Shown: positions 1 through 11,671 of the stretch, piece after piece
How positions within the stretch are numbered: the first letter of the stretch is position 1
Layout of the letters: the number at the start of each line of letters is the position of its first letter
NCBI RefSeq assembly: GCF_002258315.1
Contig: NZ_NOYD01000010.1
Span: forward strand, 1-49,700
Direction of reading: 5' to 3'
Origin: Rhodococcus sp. 06-462-5
Lineage (GTDB): Bacteria; Actinomycetota; Actinomycetes; Mycobacteriales; Mycobacteriaceae
DNA length: 49,700 nt
Program-made: the position numbers and the translations under genes
The notes under the pieces: generated by a model
Told to the model about the DNA's origin: nothing
Seen by the model: only the letters and a program-made list of their open reading frames with translations
Database searches by the model: none

Positions 1-98
1 GGAAACGCCCGGTCCCATTCCGAACCCGGAAGCTAAGCCCTCCAGCGCCGATGGTACTGCACTCGACAGGGTGTGGGAGAGTAGGACACCGCCGAACA
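1..98 (+). rRNA. rrf: 5S ribosomal RNA, 3' part (5' end outside window)
   Basis: The sequence is the conserved actinobacterial 5S rRNA: loop B/C region CCCATTCCGAACCCGGAAGC, then the helix IV/V region and the closing GTAGGACACCGCCGAAC. About 20-25 bases of the 5' strand are missing because the window starts inside the gene. It would be the last gene of an rRNA operon lying to the left. The 3' end is set by the usual closing helix and is accurate to a base or two. Confidence 0.95.
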
Positions 99-110
99 CC
101 CGTTGTAAGA

Positions 111-139
111 AGGGGACCCACTTGGTGGGTCCCCTTTTT
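111..139 (+). terminator. Rho-independent terminator of the rRNA operon
   Basis: A perfect 11-bp stem (AGGGGACCCAC at 111-121 with GTGGGTCCCCT at 125-135) with a 3-base loop is followed by a T run ending at 139. It lies 12 bases after the 5S rRNA, where an rrn operon is expected to end. Confidence 0.92.
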
Positions 140-170
140 GCGTTTGTATCGAAATTCCGAAAGGACGCCC

Positions 171-1052
171 GTGTCGGAAGACAACAACGATCGTCGCCCC
201 TCCCGAGGGGACGGCGGCAACCGCCCGAGCGAGTCCCGAGACCGCAACCCCCGCGCTCAGGACCGCCGCGGAGACCCGCGTCGTTCCGACGGTCCTCCCC
301 GCAGACGTGGCGGTGAAGGTGGGTTCTCCGGAGACCGGCGCGGAAACAGCGCGTCGTCCGACCGTCGACCGCCGCGTCCCGATGAGCCGGATCTGCCCGA
401 TGAGGTCGAAGCCGGCCAGCTCGAGCCGGCAGTGCGCCGGGATCTGCTGAGCTTGGACAAGAACAATGCCACTGCAGTGGCCCGTCACCTGGTGATGACC
501 AGCAGACTGCTCGACGACGATCCGCAGTTGGCGCTGCTGCATGCGCGCGCTGCTCGTCAGCGAGCCGGCCGCATCGCCGTAGTGCGCGAGACCGCAGGTA
601 TCGCGGCGTACCACGCCGGTGAGTGGGCCGAGGCATTGTCCGAGCTTCGCGCCGCCCGACGAATGGCAGGCGGACCGGGTCTGATCGCGGTGATGGCCGA
701 CTGCGAGCGCGGACTCGGACGTCCCGAGCGCGCAATCGAACTCGGTCGCAGCGACGAGGCCCGCGAGTTGACCGGCGAGGAAGCGTCGGAGCTTCGAATC
801 GTCGTGGCAGGTGCCCGGATGGACCTGAACCAGTACGACCAGGCCGTCGTCACGCTGCAGACCCCGGACCTCGACGCGTCGCGATCCGGAACCGCTGCCG
901 CTCGGCTGTTCTACGTCTACGCCGATGCGCTGGTTGCGGCAGGTCGCGTCGACGAAGGTGTGAAATGGTTCCTCAACGCTGCGGCAGCCGATGTCGATGG
1001 TGAGACCGACGCCGAAGAGCGGGTCGAGGAGCTGTCCGGAGGCAGTCAGTGA
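171..1052 (+). CDS. Tetratricopeptide-like protein with charged disordered N-terminus
   Basis: Protein of 293 aa. Residues 1 to about 80 are rich in Arg, Asp, Pro and Gly and look disordered. The rest is an alpha-helical, Ala/Leu/Arg-rich region with TPR-like spacing (for example ALLHARAARQRAG and LFYVYADALVAAGRVDEGV). The position before the HAD phosphatase and tlyA matches M. tuberculosis Rv1691, a conserved protein of unknown function. An upstream in-frame ATG at 51 would start inside the 5S rRNA, so the GTG at 171, just after AAGGAC, is preferred. The stop overlaps the next GTG by 4 bases, so the two genes are probably translated together. A scaffolding role is only inference from the TPR fold. 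Confidence 0.8.
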   Translation: MSEDNNDRRPSRGDGGNRPSESRDRNPRAQDRRGDPRRSDGPPRRRGGEGGFSGDRRGNSASSDRRPPRPDEPDLPDEVEAGQLEPAVRRDLLSLDKNNATAVARHLVMTSRLLDDDPQLALLHARAARQRAGRIAVVRETAGIAAYHAGEWAEALSELRAARRMAGGPGLIAVMADCERGLGRPERAIELGRSDEARELTGEEASELRIVVAGARMDLNQYDQAVVTLQTPDLDASRSGTAAARLFYVYADALVAAGRVDEGVKWFLNAAAADVDGETDAEERVEELSGGSQ

Positions 1053-2038
1053 CGTTGCTACGCGACGCCCACGATGTTCTACTGCTCGACCTGGACGGCA
1101 CCGTCTATGCCGGCAAGGATCCCATTCCCGGTGCAGTCGAAGCACTGTCGGGTGGCTCCGAGAAGCAGTACTTCGTCACCAACAATGCCAGTCGTGCCCC
1201 CGAGGACGTAGCCGAACATCTACGCAGTCTCGGCTTCGCTACCTCGGCAGAGTTCGTCGTCACCAGTTCCGAGGCGGCCGCTCGGGTACTCGCGGGCAAG
1301 CTGGACCCGGGTTCACGGGTGCTCGTCGTCGGCACCGACGCATTGGCCGATGAGGTCACCAAGGTCGGTCTGCAGCCGGTCAGGTCTGCCGACGATGATC
1401 CCGTGGCCGTGGTGCAGGGTCACTCCGTCGATACGGGCTGGAAGATGCTTGCCGAGGCTGTCCTCGCCATCCGTGCGGGTGCGCTGTGGGTGGCTACGAA
1501 CATCGATGCCACCTTGCCGACCGAGCGAGGACTCGTGCTGGGGAACGGCTCGATGGTCGCGGCGGTTCGCAACGCCACCGACATCGAGCCCATCGTGGCA
1601 GGCAAGCCGGCCGCTCCGATCATGCACGACGCCATCGAGCGCAGCGAAGCACGTTCGGCCCTGGTTGTCGGAGACAGGCTCGACACCGATATCGCTGGAG
1701 CGAACGAAATCGGTTTGCCGTCGCTGCTGGTGTTGACCGGCGTGAGTACCGCTGCCGAGTTGCTCCGTGCGCCTCGGCATTTGCGGCCGACTCATATAGG
1801 TCCCGATCTCGGAGTCCTGAACAGGGACGAGATCGCGTCGAGCGTCGGCAGCAAGACCGGTTGGACGGTCGGTATCGACAACGAGGTGCTGTCGGTGCGG
1901 TACAGCGGGGACGGTACGCCGGATGCGTTCGAGGGTGCGCTCGCCACACTGCACGTGGCCTGGTCCGGCCCGGCCTTCTCGGACGTTCGCTTCGAGGGGG
2001 ATCGGCTCGGCGATCTGCGTTCGCTGCTCGGGTGCTGA
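1049..2038 (+). CDS. HAD-superfamily phosphatase (Rv1692-like glycerol-phosphate phosphatase family)
   Basis: Protein of 329 aa. HAD motif I is LDLDGTVY with Asp14 as nucleophile and Asp16 as acid/base. Motif II is in FVTNNASR, and motif IV is VVGDRLDTDI near residue 210. The NagD/PGPase-type layout (C2 cap between motifs II and III) fits a small phosphate-ester hydrolase. The M. tuberculosis gene in the same place has been described as a glycerol 3-phosphate phosphatase in lipid recycling; the substrate here is inferred. GTG start in a 4-base overlap with the TPR-like gene. Confidence 0.88.
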   Translation: MTLLRDAHDVLLLDLDGTVYAGKDPIPGAVEALSGGSEKQYFVTNNASRAPEDVAEHLRSLGFATSAEFVVTSSEAAARVLAGKLDPGSRVLVVGTDALADEVTKVGLQPVRSADDDPVAVVQGHSVDTGWKMLAEAVLAIRAGALWVATNIDATLPTERGLVLGNGSMVAAVRNATDIEPIVAGKPAAPIMHDAIERSEARSALVVGDRLDTDIAGANEIGLPSLLVLTGVSTAAELLRAPRHLRPTHIGPDLGVLNRDEIASSVGSKTGWTVGIDNEVLSVRYSGDGTPDAFEGALATLHVAWSGPAFSDVRFEGDRLGDLRSLLGC

Positions 2039-2115
2039 CACCGCATTCGACAGCAGCGGTCGGAGGGCGGCGGCGATCGGGCGTTCGTCGTACCCATCCG
2101 ATAGCGTGAGAGGCG

Positions 2116-2358
2116 ATGAGCGCGTCTATTCCACTACCAGGACAGCACCGGCCGAGCGGTGCCGTCGATGAGTCGTCGGCAGATCCGGACACTGTTCGCA
2201 CCGAAGTTTCTTCGCTGCTGAATCAGCTCACCATCGAGTCGACGGACGACGAGGGATCCCAGGCTGTGGACTCCGACGCCCTCACGCGCGATGCGAGTCT
2301 GCTCGACCGCGCGCACGAGGTACTCGTGCGCGCCCTGACCACCGTCGACAAGACCTGA
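2116..2358 (+). CDS. Conserved hypothetical protein (Rv1693-position)
   Basis: Acidic protein of 80 aa with a short helical end (LLDRAHEVLVRALTTVDKT) and no recognisable domain. It sits between the HAD phosphatase and tlyA, where M. tuberculosis has the small unknown gene Rv1693. One base separates its stop from the GTG of tlyA, which supports co-translation and reality of this short frame. Function unknown. Confidence 0.75.
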   Translation: MSASIPLPGQHRPSGAVDESSADPDTVRTEVSSLLNQLTIESTDDEGSQAVDSDALTRDASLLDRAHEVLVRALTTVDKT

Positions 2359-2359
2359 C

Positions 2360-3181
2360 GTGGCTCGTCGCGCACGTGTCGACGCCGAGCTGGTTCGACG
2401 TGGACTCGCCCGATCTCGTGAGCACGCTTCGGAGTTGATCGAAGCAGGCCGGGTCAAGATCGCCGGGACCGTCGCCTCGAAGCCCGCGACCGCCGTGGAA
2501 CCGGGCACACCGTTGTTGGTGGCAGAAGAAGACAACGAGATCTCGTGGGCCTCCCGCGGTGCCCACAAGTTGCTCGGCGCTCTCGACGCATTCGAGCCGC
2601 TCGGCTTGACGGTCGAGCACGCTCGTTGTCTGGACGCAGGGGCATCCACCGGTGGTTTCACCGACGTACTTCTCAGTCGCGGCGTGCGTGAGGTGGTTGC
2701 CGTGGACGTGGGATACGGGCAGCTGGTGTGGCGCCTGCAATCCGACGACCGCGTCCACGTCGTCGACCGCACCAACGTTCGGTCGATCGACGCCGAGACG
2801 ATCGGTGGACCGGTGGACGTGATCGTCGCAGATCTGTCGTTCATCTCGCTGAAGCTCGTTCTTCCCGCATTCGTTGCCTGCTCGAAGCCGGGTACGAACA
2901 TGGTGTTGATGGTCAAGCCACAGTTCGAGGTCGGCAAGGATCGTGTGGGTGCCGGTGGTGTGGTGCGGGATCCTGCGCTGCGAGCCGAGGCCGTCGAAGA
3001 TGTGGCGAACTCGGCCGTCGGCTTGAATCTCACTGTCCGAGCTGTCGCGGCAAGCCCGCTGCCGGGGCCGTCGGGCAATGTCGAGTACTTTTTGTGGCTG
3101 AGGGCAGGTGCAGGCGAGGACTCGCCGAGCGCCGACATCACGGAACTCGTCCGGCTCGCGATCGAGGAAGGACCACAGTGA
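2360..3181 (+). CDS. tlyA: TlyA family rRNA 2'-O-ribose methyltransferase
   Basis: Protein of 273 aa, the usual TlyA length. An N-terminal S4 RNA-binding domain (residues about 4-60) is followed by an FtsJ/RrmJ-type SAM methyltransferase domain with motif [30 protein letters not shown] and [11 protein letters not shown] carry catalytic Asp and Lys of the K-D-K-E set. In mycobacteria TlyA methylates the 2'-OH of specific 16S and 23S rRNA nucleotides, and its loss gives capreomycin and viomycin resistance. GTG start one base after the upstream stop; the end overlaps the NAD kinase start by 4 bases (GTGA). Confidence 0.94.
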   Translation: MARRARVDAELVRRGLARSREHASELIEAGRVKIAGTVASKPATAVEPGTPLLVAEEDNEISWASRGAHKLLGALDAFEPLGLTVEHARCLDAGASTGGFTDVLLSRGVREVVAVDVGYGQLVWRLQSDDRVHVVDRTNVRSIDAETIGGPVDVIVADLSFISLKLVLPAFVACSKPGTNMVLMVKPQFEVGKDRVGAGGVVRDPALRAEAVEDVANSAVGLNLTVRAVAASPLPGPSGNVEYFLWLRAGAGEDSPSADITELVRLAIEEGPQ

Positions 3182-4143
3182 CTCCGTCCCACGCAGCACC
3201 GGAACGGGAGTCGACTCGAGAGATTCTTCTCGTCGCCCATCCTGGTCGACCGGACATCGCCGAAACCGCGCGTCGGGTGGGCAAGGTGTTCGACGAAGCG
3301 GGCATCTGCCTTCGCGTGCTCGTGGACGAGGTCGAGCCATCGAAGATCGAAGCCTCCGAAACAGAGGAACACGACCACGTGTTCGTCGCCGACATGAAGC
3401 TCAACGTCGTCGATTTCGGACCGGACGCGGCTGTCGGCTGCGAGATGGTTCTCGTTCTCGGCGGTGACGGGACCTTCCTGCGCGCAGCCGAACTCGCGCA
3501 AGCAGCGTCCATCCCGGTGCTCGGCATCAACCTCGGCCACGTCGGGTTCCTGGCGGAGGCCGAAGCCGACCACCTCGAAGGTGCACTGGCCCGCGTCATC
3601 GCCGGGGATTACCGCATCGAGCAACGCATGACGTTGGACATTGCGATTCGCGTCGGCGACCAGGTGGTCGATCGCGGATGGGCGCTGAACGAAGCCAGCA
3701 TCGAGAACGGGTCCCGGCTCGGAGTGCTCGAGGTGGTCCTCGAAGTCGACGGTCGACCGGTGTCGGCATTCGGGTGCGACGGCGTGCTGATCTCCACACC
3801 GACAGGCTCGACGGCGTACGCGTTCTCGGCCGGCGGACCTGTGGTGTGGCCGGAACTCGAAGCGATCCTGGTCATTCCGAGCAACGCACACGCTTTGTTC
3901 GCGCGGCCGCTCGTCACCAGTCCCGAGTCGATCGTCGCGGTCGAGATCGATGCCGGCGGACACGCGGGATTCGTATTCTGCGATGGCAGGCGGACATTGA
4001 GCCTGCCGGCGGGCGCTCGCGTCGAGGTGGTTCGGGGAGCGTCACCGATCAAATGGGTTCGACTCGATTCGGCACCGTTCGCCGATCGCATGGTCAAGAA
4101 ATTCGAACTGCCCGTGACCGGGTGGCGGGGGAGAGCGAGGTAG
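3178..4143 (+). CDS. nadK: NAD kinase
   Basis: Protein of 321 aa. It phosphorylates NAD to NADP, using ATP or polyphosphate in actinobacteria. The diagnostic GGDGT motif is present ([15 protein letters not shown], catalytic Asp97), as are the NE motif ([10 protein letters not shown]) and the glycine-rich [15 protein letters not shown]. The GTG start overlaps the tlyA stop, and the next gene, recN, starts 2 bases after this stop. The order tlyA-nadK-recN is classic for actinobacteria. Confidence 0.94.
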   Translation: MTPSHAAPERESTREILLVAHPGRPDIAETARRVGKVFDEAGICLRVLVDEVEPSKIEASETEEHDHVFVADMKLNVVDFGPDAAVGCEMVLVLGGDGTFLRAAELAQAASIPVLGINLGHVGFLAEAEADHLEGALARVIAGDYRIEQRMTLDIAIRVGDQVVDRGWALNEASIENGSRLGVLEVVLEVDGRPVSAFGCDGVLISTPTGSTAYAFSAGGPVVWPELEAILVIPSNAHALFARPLVTSPESIVAVEIDAGGHAGFVFCDGRRTLSLPAGARVEVVRGASPIKWVRLDSAPFADRMVKKFELPVTGWRGRAR

Positions 4144-4145
4144 GA

Positions 4146-5915
4146 ATGCTCGAAGAGATTCGGATCGACAGCCTCGGAGTCATTTCCGGTGCCAGCGCAC
4201 AGTTTCACGAGGGGCTGACCGTACTCACCGGCGAGACCGGTGCCGGTAAGACCATGGTGGTCACCAGTCTGCACCTGTTGTCGGGTGCCCGCGCCGACGC
4301 AGGCCGGGTTCGACTCGGCGCGCAGCGTGCTGTGGTCGAGGGGCGATTCAGTACCGATACCGCGTCGGAGCAGGTGATCGATGACGTCGACAAGGTACTC
4401 GAGTCCTCGGGAGGTCAACGCGACGAGGACAATTCGATCATCGCCGTCCGTACCGTCAACTCGGACGGTCGCTCTCGTGCGCACCTCGGTGGGCGCAGCG
4501 TGCCCGCATCGGTGCTGTCGAACTTCACCGACTCGTTGCTGACGGTGCACGGTCAGAACGACCAGTTGCGTCTGCTGCGTCCCGATCAGCAACTCGCCGC
4601 CCTGGACAGATTCGCCGGGGATACGGTGGCGTCTCTGGTCTCGAAGTATTGCACCGCGCGCAAGACGTGGCTCGATGCTCGCAACGAGTTGATCGACCGC
4701 ACCGAACGCAGCCGCGAACTGGCGCAGGAGGCCGACCGGCTGCAGTTCGGCCTACAGGAGATCGACTCCCTGGCTCCGGAGCCGGGCGAGGACCGCTCCG
4801 TGGCCGAGGACGTGCGACGGCTGGGCGACCTCGATTCGTTGCGTGAGACCGCGGAAGGTGCCTCGGCTGCACTCGTCGGGAGTACCGAAGAGGCGTCGGA
4901 CACTGCGTCCGCGCTGTACCTGCTGGGCGAGGCTCGCTCTCGCCTCGAACACGCCGAGGACGCGGCTCTGACCGAGCTGCTGCCGCGACTGAACGACGCG
5001 ATGGCGATCGTGGGCGACATCGGCGCAGACCTCACCTCGTATCTGGCGGATCTGCCGTCCGATCCGGGTGCGCTCGACGCGATCCTCAATCGGCAGGCCG
5101 AGCTGAAGTCGTTGACGCGCAAGTACGCCGCCGATGTCGACGGGGTCATCGCATGGGCGGAGGACGCCCGTGAGCGGCTCTCGCACATCGACACCTCGGC
5201 CGATGCTCTCGCTGTGCTGAGCGCCAAGGTCGACGCGGCTGCGGTCGACGTCGCGGCGACTGCGTCGAAGCTCAGTGCGGCCCGTGCGAAGGCCGCGGTG
5301 AAGCTCTCGAAGGCGGTCAGCGTCGAGCTGGCGGGATTGGCGATGGGAAAAGCCAAGCTGCAGATCGATGTTCGCGTACTTGCCGCCGGGCCGTCCGACA
5401 CGGCTCCGATCGTCGTCGACGGGGCCGAACTGCATGCGGGCAGCAATGGCGTCGACGAGGTCGAGTTTCGTCTGTCCGCGCACGACGGTGCCCAGGCGCT
5501 TCCGATCAGCAAGAGTGCGTCGGGTGGTGAGCTGTCGCGGGTGATGTTGGCACTCGAAGTGGTGCTGGCGGGCTCGGACAAGGGCGCGACGATGGTCTTC
5601 GACGAGGTCGACGCCGGGGTGGGTGGCCGGGCGGCCGTCGAGGTCGGTCGCCGACTCGGCCGATTGGCTCGCACGCACCAGGTCATCGTGGTCACCCACT
5701 TGCCTCAGGTCGCAGCGTTTGCCGATACGCACCTGGTGGTCGACAAGACCGATGCGAAGAAGGGTGCGGCGAACAGTGGGGTTCGGACGCTGTCCTCGTC
5801 GGAGCGCGTTGTCGAGCTCGCGAGGATGCTCGCGGGTCTGGACGACACGGAGACCGGTCGGGCGCATGCCGAGGAGCTGCTGGCCACCGCAAACGCCGAT
5901 CGAGCCGCGCTGTAA
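4146..5915 (+). CDS. recN: DNA repair protein RecN
   Basis: Protein of 589 aa, an SMC-like ATPase in double-strand break repair. The Walker A is TGETGAGKTMVV at the N-terminus, followed by a long central coiled-coil region (about 160-370). The C-terminal ABC signature is KSASGGELSRVMLALE, followed by Walker B MVFDEVDAGVGG and the VVTHLPQVAAFAD switch segment. The ATG at 4146 is preceded by a purine-rich GAGAGCGAGG and begins with the usual MLEEIRIDSLGVI. It lies directly after nadK. Confidence 0.95.
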   Translation: MLEEIRIDSLGVISGASAQFHEGLTVLTGETGAGKTMVVTSLHLLSGARADAGRVRLGAQRAVVEGRFSTDTASEQVIDDVDKVLESSGGQRDEDNSIIAVRTVNSDGRSRAHLGGRSVPASVLSNFTDSLLTVHGQNDQLRLLRPDQQLAALDRFAGDTVASLVSKYCTARKTWLDARNELIDRTERSRELAQEADRLQFGLQEIDSLAPEPGEDRSVAEDVRRLGDLDSLRETAEGASAALVGSTEEASDTASALYLLGEARSRLEHAEDAALTELLPRLNDAMAIVGDIGADLTSYLADLPSDPGALDAILNRQAELKSLTRKYAADVDGVIAWAEDARERLSHIDTSADALAVLSAKVDAAAVDVAATASKLSAARAKAAVKLSKAVSVELAGLAMGKAKLQIDVRVLAAGPSDTAPIVVDGAELHAGSNGVDEVEFRLSAHDGAQALPISKSASGGELSRVMLALEVVLAGSDKGATMVFDEVDAGVGGRAAVEVGRRLGRLARTHQVIVVTHLPQVAAFADTHLVVDKTDAKKGAANSGVRTLSSSERVVELARMLAGLDDTETGRAHAEELLATANADRAAL

Positions 5916-5999
5916 CTTTTGGTGCTGATGTGATCAGTGTGGTAGTTGTTTCGGCGCGCCTCCATCGCCGGGCGTGTCGATCGGGTCATCATGGTTCTC

Positions 6000-7184
6000 A
6001 TGAAGATGCCGGCTCTGCTGTCACGTAGTCAGGATTCGCTGCCCGGAATCACCGGTATCGCGCGAGTCGATCGCAACACGGCCAAGCTCCTCAAACGGGT
6101 CGGCCCCGGTGACATCGTCGTGCTCGACGAGCTCGACCTGGACCGCCTGACCGCCGATGCACTCGTCGAGGCCGGGGTGCTCGCGGTCGTCAACGCATCG
6201 CCCTCGATCTCCGGTCGCTACCCGAACCTGGGTCCAGAGGCCATCGTGGCCAACGGGATCACCTTGATCGACTCGGCCGGCACCGAGATCTTCAAGAAGA
6301 TCAAGGACGGCACCAAGATTCGTCTCAACGACGGCGGTGTCTACACCGGCGATCGGCGCCTCGCCAAGGGGGAGGAGCAGAGCGAAGCCGAGATCTCGGA
6401 CAAGATGATCGAGGCCAAGACGGGTCTGGTCGACCATCTCGAAGCGTTCTCGGGCAATACGATCGAGTTCATCCGAACCGAGAGTCCGCTGCTCATCGAC
6501 GGCGTCGGAGTACCGGACATCGACATCGACCTCAAGGGTCGCCATGTGGTGATCGTGGCCGACGGCCCCGGTCACGCCGAGGATCTGAAGAACCTCAAGC
6601 CGTTCATCAAGGAGTACTCGCCCGTCATCATCGGCGTCGGCGCGGGTGCCGACACCGCGATGAAGGCGGGTCATCGCCCCGACCTCATCGTCGGCGATCC
6701 CGAGGACGTCACGGCGCAGACGCTCAAATGCGGTGCAGAGGTGGTTCTTCCGGCGGATTCCGACGGACATGCGCAGGGTCTCGAACGCATTCAGGATCTC
6801 GGTATCGGTGCCATGACGTTCCCGGCCACCGGTGCCGCTGCCGATCTCGCGCTGTTGTTGGCCGATCATCACGGGGCCTCACTGATCGTGTCGGTCGGTA
6901 GCCCGGCCAGCCTGGACGAGTTCTTCGATCGTGGTCGACGCAACACCAACCCGGCGGCATTCATGACGCGTCTGAAGGTCGGTGCCAAGTTGGTCGACGC
7001 CAAAGCTGTTGCGACGCTGTATCGCAGCCGGGTGTCCGGCGGTGCGATCGCGCTGTTGATTCTGGCTGCGCTCGTTGCTGTGATCGTGGCGTTGGCCGTG
7101 TCCAACATCGGCGGTGAAGCGCTGGATTGGGCAATCGATCTGTGGAACCGGTTCGCTCTGTGGTTCCAGGGGTTGCTTTCGTGA
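6000..7184 (+). CDS. steA: SteA-like septal cell-envelope protein (Rv1697 family)
   Basis: Protein of 394 aa. A cytoplasmic part with a thiamin-pyrophosphokinase-like fold (GVGAGADTAMKAGHRPDLIVGDPED, about 215-245) is followed by one C-terminal membrane helix at about 344-367 and a short outer tail. In Corynebacterium glutamicum SteA and SteB form a septal complex that controls peptidoglycan hydrolysis. In-frame starts at 5946 and 5991 exist; the ATG at 6000 gives MKMPALLSR and the family's normal length. The stop overlaps the steB GTG start by 4 bases, consistent with complex formation. Confidence 0.88.
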   Translation: MKMPALLSRSQDSLPGITGIARVDRNTAKLLKRVGPGDIVVLDELDLDRLTADALVEAGVLAVVNASPSISGRYPNLGPEAIVANGITLIDSAGTEIFKKIKDGTKIRLNDGGVYTGDRRLAKGEEQSEAEISDKMIEAKTGLVDHLEAFSGNTIEFIRTESPLLIDGVGVPDIDIDLKGRHVVIVADGPGHAEDLKNLKPFIKEYSPVIIGVGAGADTAMKAGHRPDLIVGDPEDVTAQTLKCGAEVVLPADSDGHAQGLERIQDLGIGAMTFPATGAAADLALLLADHHGASLIVSVGSPASLDEFFDRGRRNTNPAAFMTRLKVGAKLVDAKAVATLYRSRVSGGAIALLILAALVAVIVALAVSNIGGEALDWAIDLWNRFALWFQGLLS

Positions 7185-8128
7185 TTTCGCTTCGCCAACA
7201 TGCCATTTCGCTGGCTGCGGTCTTCGTGGCACTGGCCATCGGCATCGTGCTCGGTTCGGGTCTGCTCTCGAGCGGACTGGTTTCCGGCCTTCGAGACGAC
7301 AAGACCGGTCTCGAAACTCAGGTGGACGATCTGCAGGCGACCAACAATCAGCTCGGCGAGCAGCTGAACTCTGCCGACGGCTTCGACGCTGCGGTGTCGG
7401 GCCGGGTTCTGCGAGACGCGTTGGTCGATCGTTCCGTCGTGGTCATCACTACTCCTGACGCCGATCCTGGTGACGTCGACGGTGTCACACGGTCGATCGG
7501 AGCGTCGGGTGCCACCGTCACCGGTCGGGTGTCGCTGACCGATTCGTTCGTCTCCGCTGCGAACGGTGACGATCTTCGTACTCGCCTGACCAACGTCATT
7601 CCCGCCGGCGTGCAGTTGCGCACCGGCGCGGTGGACCAGGGCAGCCTCGCCGGAGACCTGCTGGGTTCGGTGCTGCTGCTCAACGCAGAGACAGCCCAGC
7701 CGCAGTCGACTCCCGAGGAGCTCTCGCTGGCGCTCGAGACGCTGCGCAGCGGCGGGTTCATCGCCTACGACAACGGTGCCGTCGCGCCCGCTCAATTGGC
7801 AGTGGTCGTCACCGGTTCCGGTACCTCGGACGTGGAGGACGGCAATCGCGGTGCCATCGTCGCGCGGTTCGCGGGCGCACTCGACTCACGCGGTGCAGGC
7901 GCGGTACTGGCGGGCCGATCCGGCGCAGCAGAGGGCAACGGTTCCATCGCCGTCGTGCGAGCCGATTCGGCGCTGTCGTCGGCTCTGAGCACAGTCGACA
8001 ACGTCGACCGTGAAGCAGGACGGATCACCACTGTTCTCGCGTTGGCGGAGCAGCTGGACGGGGCGTCGGGCCGTTACGGCACCGGACCCAACGCGAACGC
8101 CGTCACCGTCGGAGCGCCGGCGAGCTGA
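7181..8128 (+). CDS. steB: SteB / MctB-like copper transport or septal envelope protein
   Basis: Protein of 315 aa with an N-terminal membrane anchor (about residues 8-27, AVFVALAIGIVLGSGLL), a short coiled coil (DLQATNNQLGEQL) and an exported body. It is the Rv1698 homologue by position and length. Two roles are reported for the family: copper efflux across the outer membrane (MctB, M. tuberculosis) and septal partner of SteA (SteB, C. glutamicum). The GTGA coupling to steA fits the second. Choosing between them is not possible from sequence alone. Confidence 0.85.
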   Translation: MISLRQHAISLAAVFVALAIGIVLGSGLLSSGLVSGLRDDKTGLETQVDDLQATNNQLGEQLNSADGFDAAVSGRVLRDALVDRSVVVITTPDADPGDVDGVTRSIGASGATVTGRVSLTDSFVSAANGDDLRTRLTNVIPAGVQLRTGAVDQGSLAGDLLGSVLLLNAETAQPQSTPEELSLALETLRSGGFIAYDNGAVAPAQLAVVVTGSGTSDVEDGNRGAIVARFAGALDSRGAGAVLAGRSGAAEGNGSIAVVRADSALSSALSTVDNVDREAGRITTVLALAEQLDGASGRYGTGPNANAVTVGAPAS

Positions 8129-8161
8129 TCGTCGTCGGAACGAGCGTGTCGTTGGCGGTGA

Positions 8162-10641
<2,480 letters not shown>

Positions 10642-10646
10642 CGACC

Positions 10647-11561
10647 GTGATCGGCCAGCAGATTCAGACGTATCTCGACCATCTGGTGGTCGAGCGCGGG
10701 TCGGCACCGAACACTGTGTCGTCCTACCGTCGCGATCTGGTGCGGTACGCGCGCTTCCTCAGCGGCTACGGCATCACCGATCTGGCGAAGGTCGCCGAGA
10801 ACGACATCACCGAGTTCGTGCTCTATCTGCGGCGCGGTGATGACGAATTCCCCGCTCTCGCAGCGAGTTCGGCTGCTCGGACGTTGATCGCGGTACGGGG
10901 TCTGCACAGGTTCGCGCTCGCGGAGGGCATGGTCGAGCGCAACGTCGCGAGCGAGGTCAAGCCGCCCCAGCCGGCGAAGCGATTGCCGAAGTCGCTACCC
11001 GTCGATCAGGTGGTGGCGTTGCTCGAATCGGCGTCGATCGCCGGTCCCGATGCCCCGCGCGGACTGCGGGATCGGGCCCTGCTGGAATTGCTGTATTCCA
11101 CCGGGGCTCGTATCTCCGAGGCAGTCGGGCTCGACGTCGACGACATCGACACCGAGGCCCGCTCGGTGCTGCTGCGAGGCAAAGGCGGCAAGCATCGCGT
11201 CGTCCCGGTCGGGCGACCTGCGATCGAGGCCGTCGACGCGTATCTGGTGCGCGGACGACCGGGGCTGGTCTCGCGCTCGAATCCTGCGCTGTTCCTCAAC
11301 GTCCGGGGCGGCAGGTTGTCTCGGCAGAGTGCGTGGCAGGTGCTCCAGGACTCCGCACAAAGGGCCGGAATCACCGCGGGGGTCTCGCCGCACGTCCTTC
11401 GGCATTCGTTCGCCACTCATCTGCTCGACGGTGGTGCCGACGTCCGCGTCGTGCAGGAGCTGTTGGGGCATGCATCGGTGACGACGACGCAGATCTACAC
11501 TCTCGTCACCGTCAACACGCTGCGTGAAGTGTGGGCGGGAGCGCATCCACGGGCCCGTTAG
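10647..11561 (+). CDS. xerD: Tyrosine recombinase XerD
   Basis: Protein of 304 aa, the normal XerC/D size. The N-terminal SAM-like DNA-binding domain ([20 protein letters not shown]) is followed by the catalytic domain: Arg in [13 protein letters not shown], Lys in LRGKGGKHR, His-x-x-Arg in [12 protein letters not shown], His in [11 protein letters not shown] and Tyr in IYTLV. It resolves chromosome dimers at dif. The GTG at 10647 lies 5 bases after the Nudix stop; no strong ribosome-binding site is seen. Proximity to parA and scpAB forms a chromosome-segregation block. Confidence 0.93.
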   Translation: MIGQQIQTYLDHLVVERGSAPNTVSSYRRDLVRYARFLSGYGITDLAKVAENDITEFVLYLRRGDDEFPALAASSAARTLIAVRGLHRFALAEGMVERNVASEVKPPQPAKRLPKSLPVDQVVALLESASIAGPDAPRGLRDRALLELLYSTGARISEAVGLDVDDIDTEARSVLLRGKGGKHRVVPVGRPAIEAVDAYLVRGRPGLVSRSNPALFLNVRGGRLSRQSAWQVLQDSAQRAGITAGVSPHVLRHSFATHLLDGGADVRVVQELLGHASVTTTQIYTLVTVNTLREVWAGAHPRAR

Positions 11562-11671
11562 CACGAGGCCGGCGACCGTGCGTCAGCGTGTCCGATGACA
11601 TTGCACGAGCGTCAAGCGGTAGCGTTTGCGTGAACTACTCGAAGACGAACGGGACAGGGGAGCGCTGGAAC

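Noticed and set aside
51..170. Extended N-terminus of the TPR-like protein from ATG 51
   Set aside because: It would be translated from within the 5S rRNA and through its terminator.
2134..3963. 609-codon open frame on the - strand
   Set aside because: It lies antisense to tlyA and nadK, both with clear motifs and coupled starts. Long antisense frames are expected in GC-rich coding DNA.
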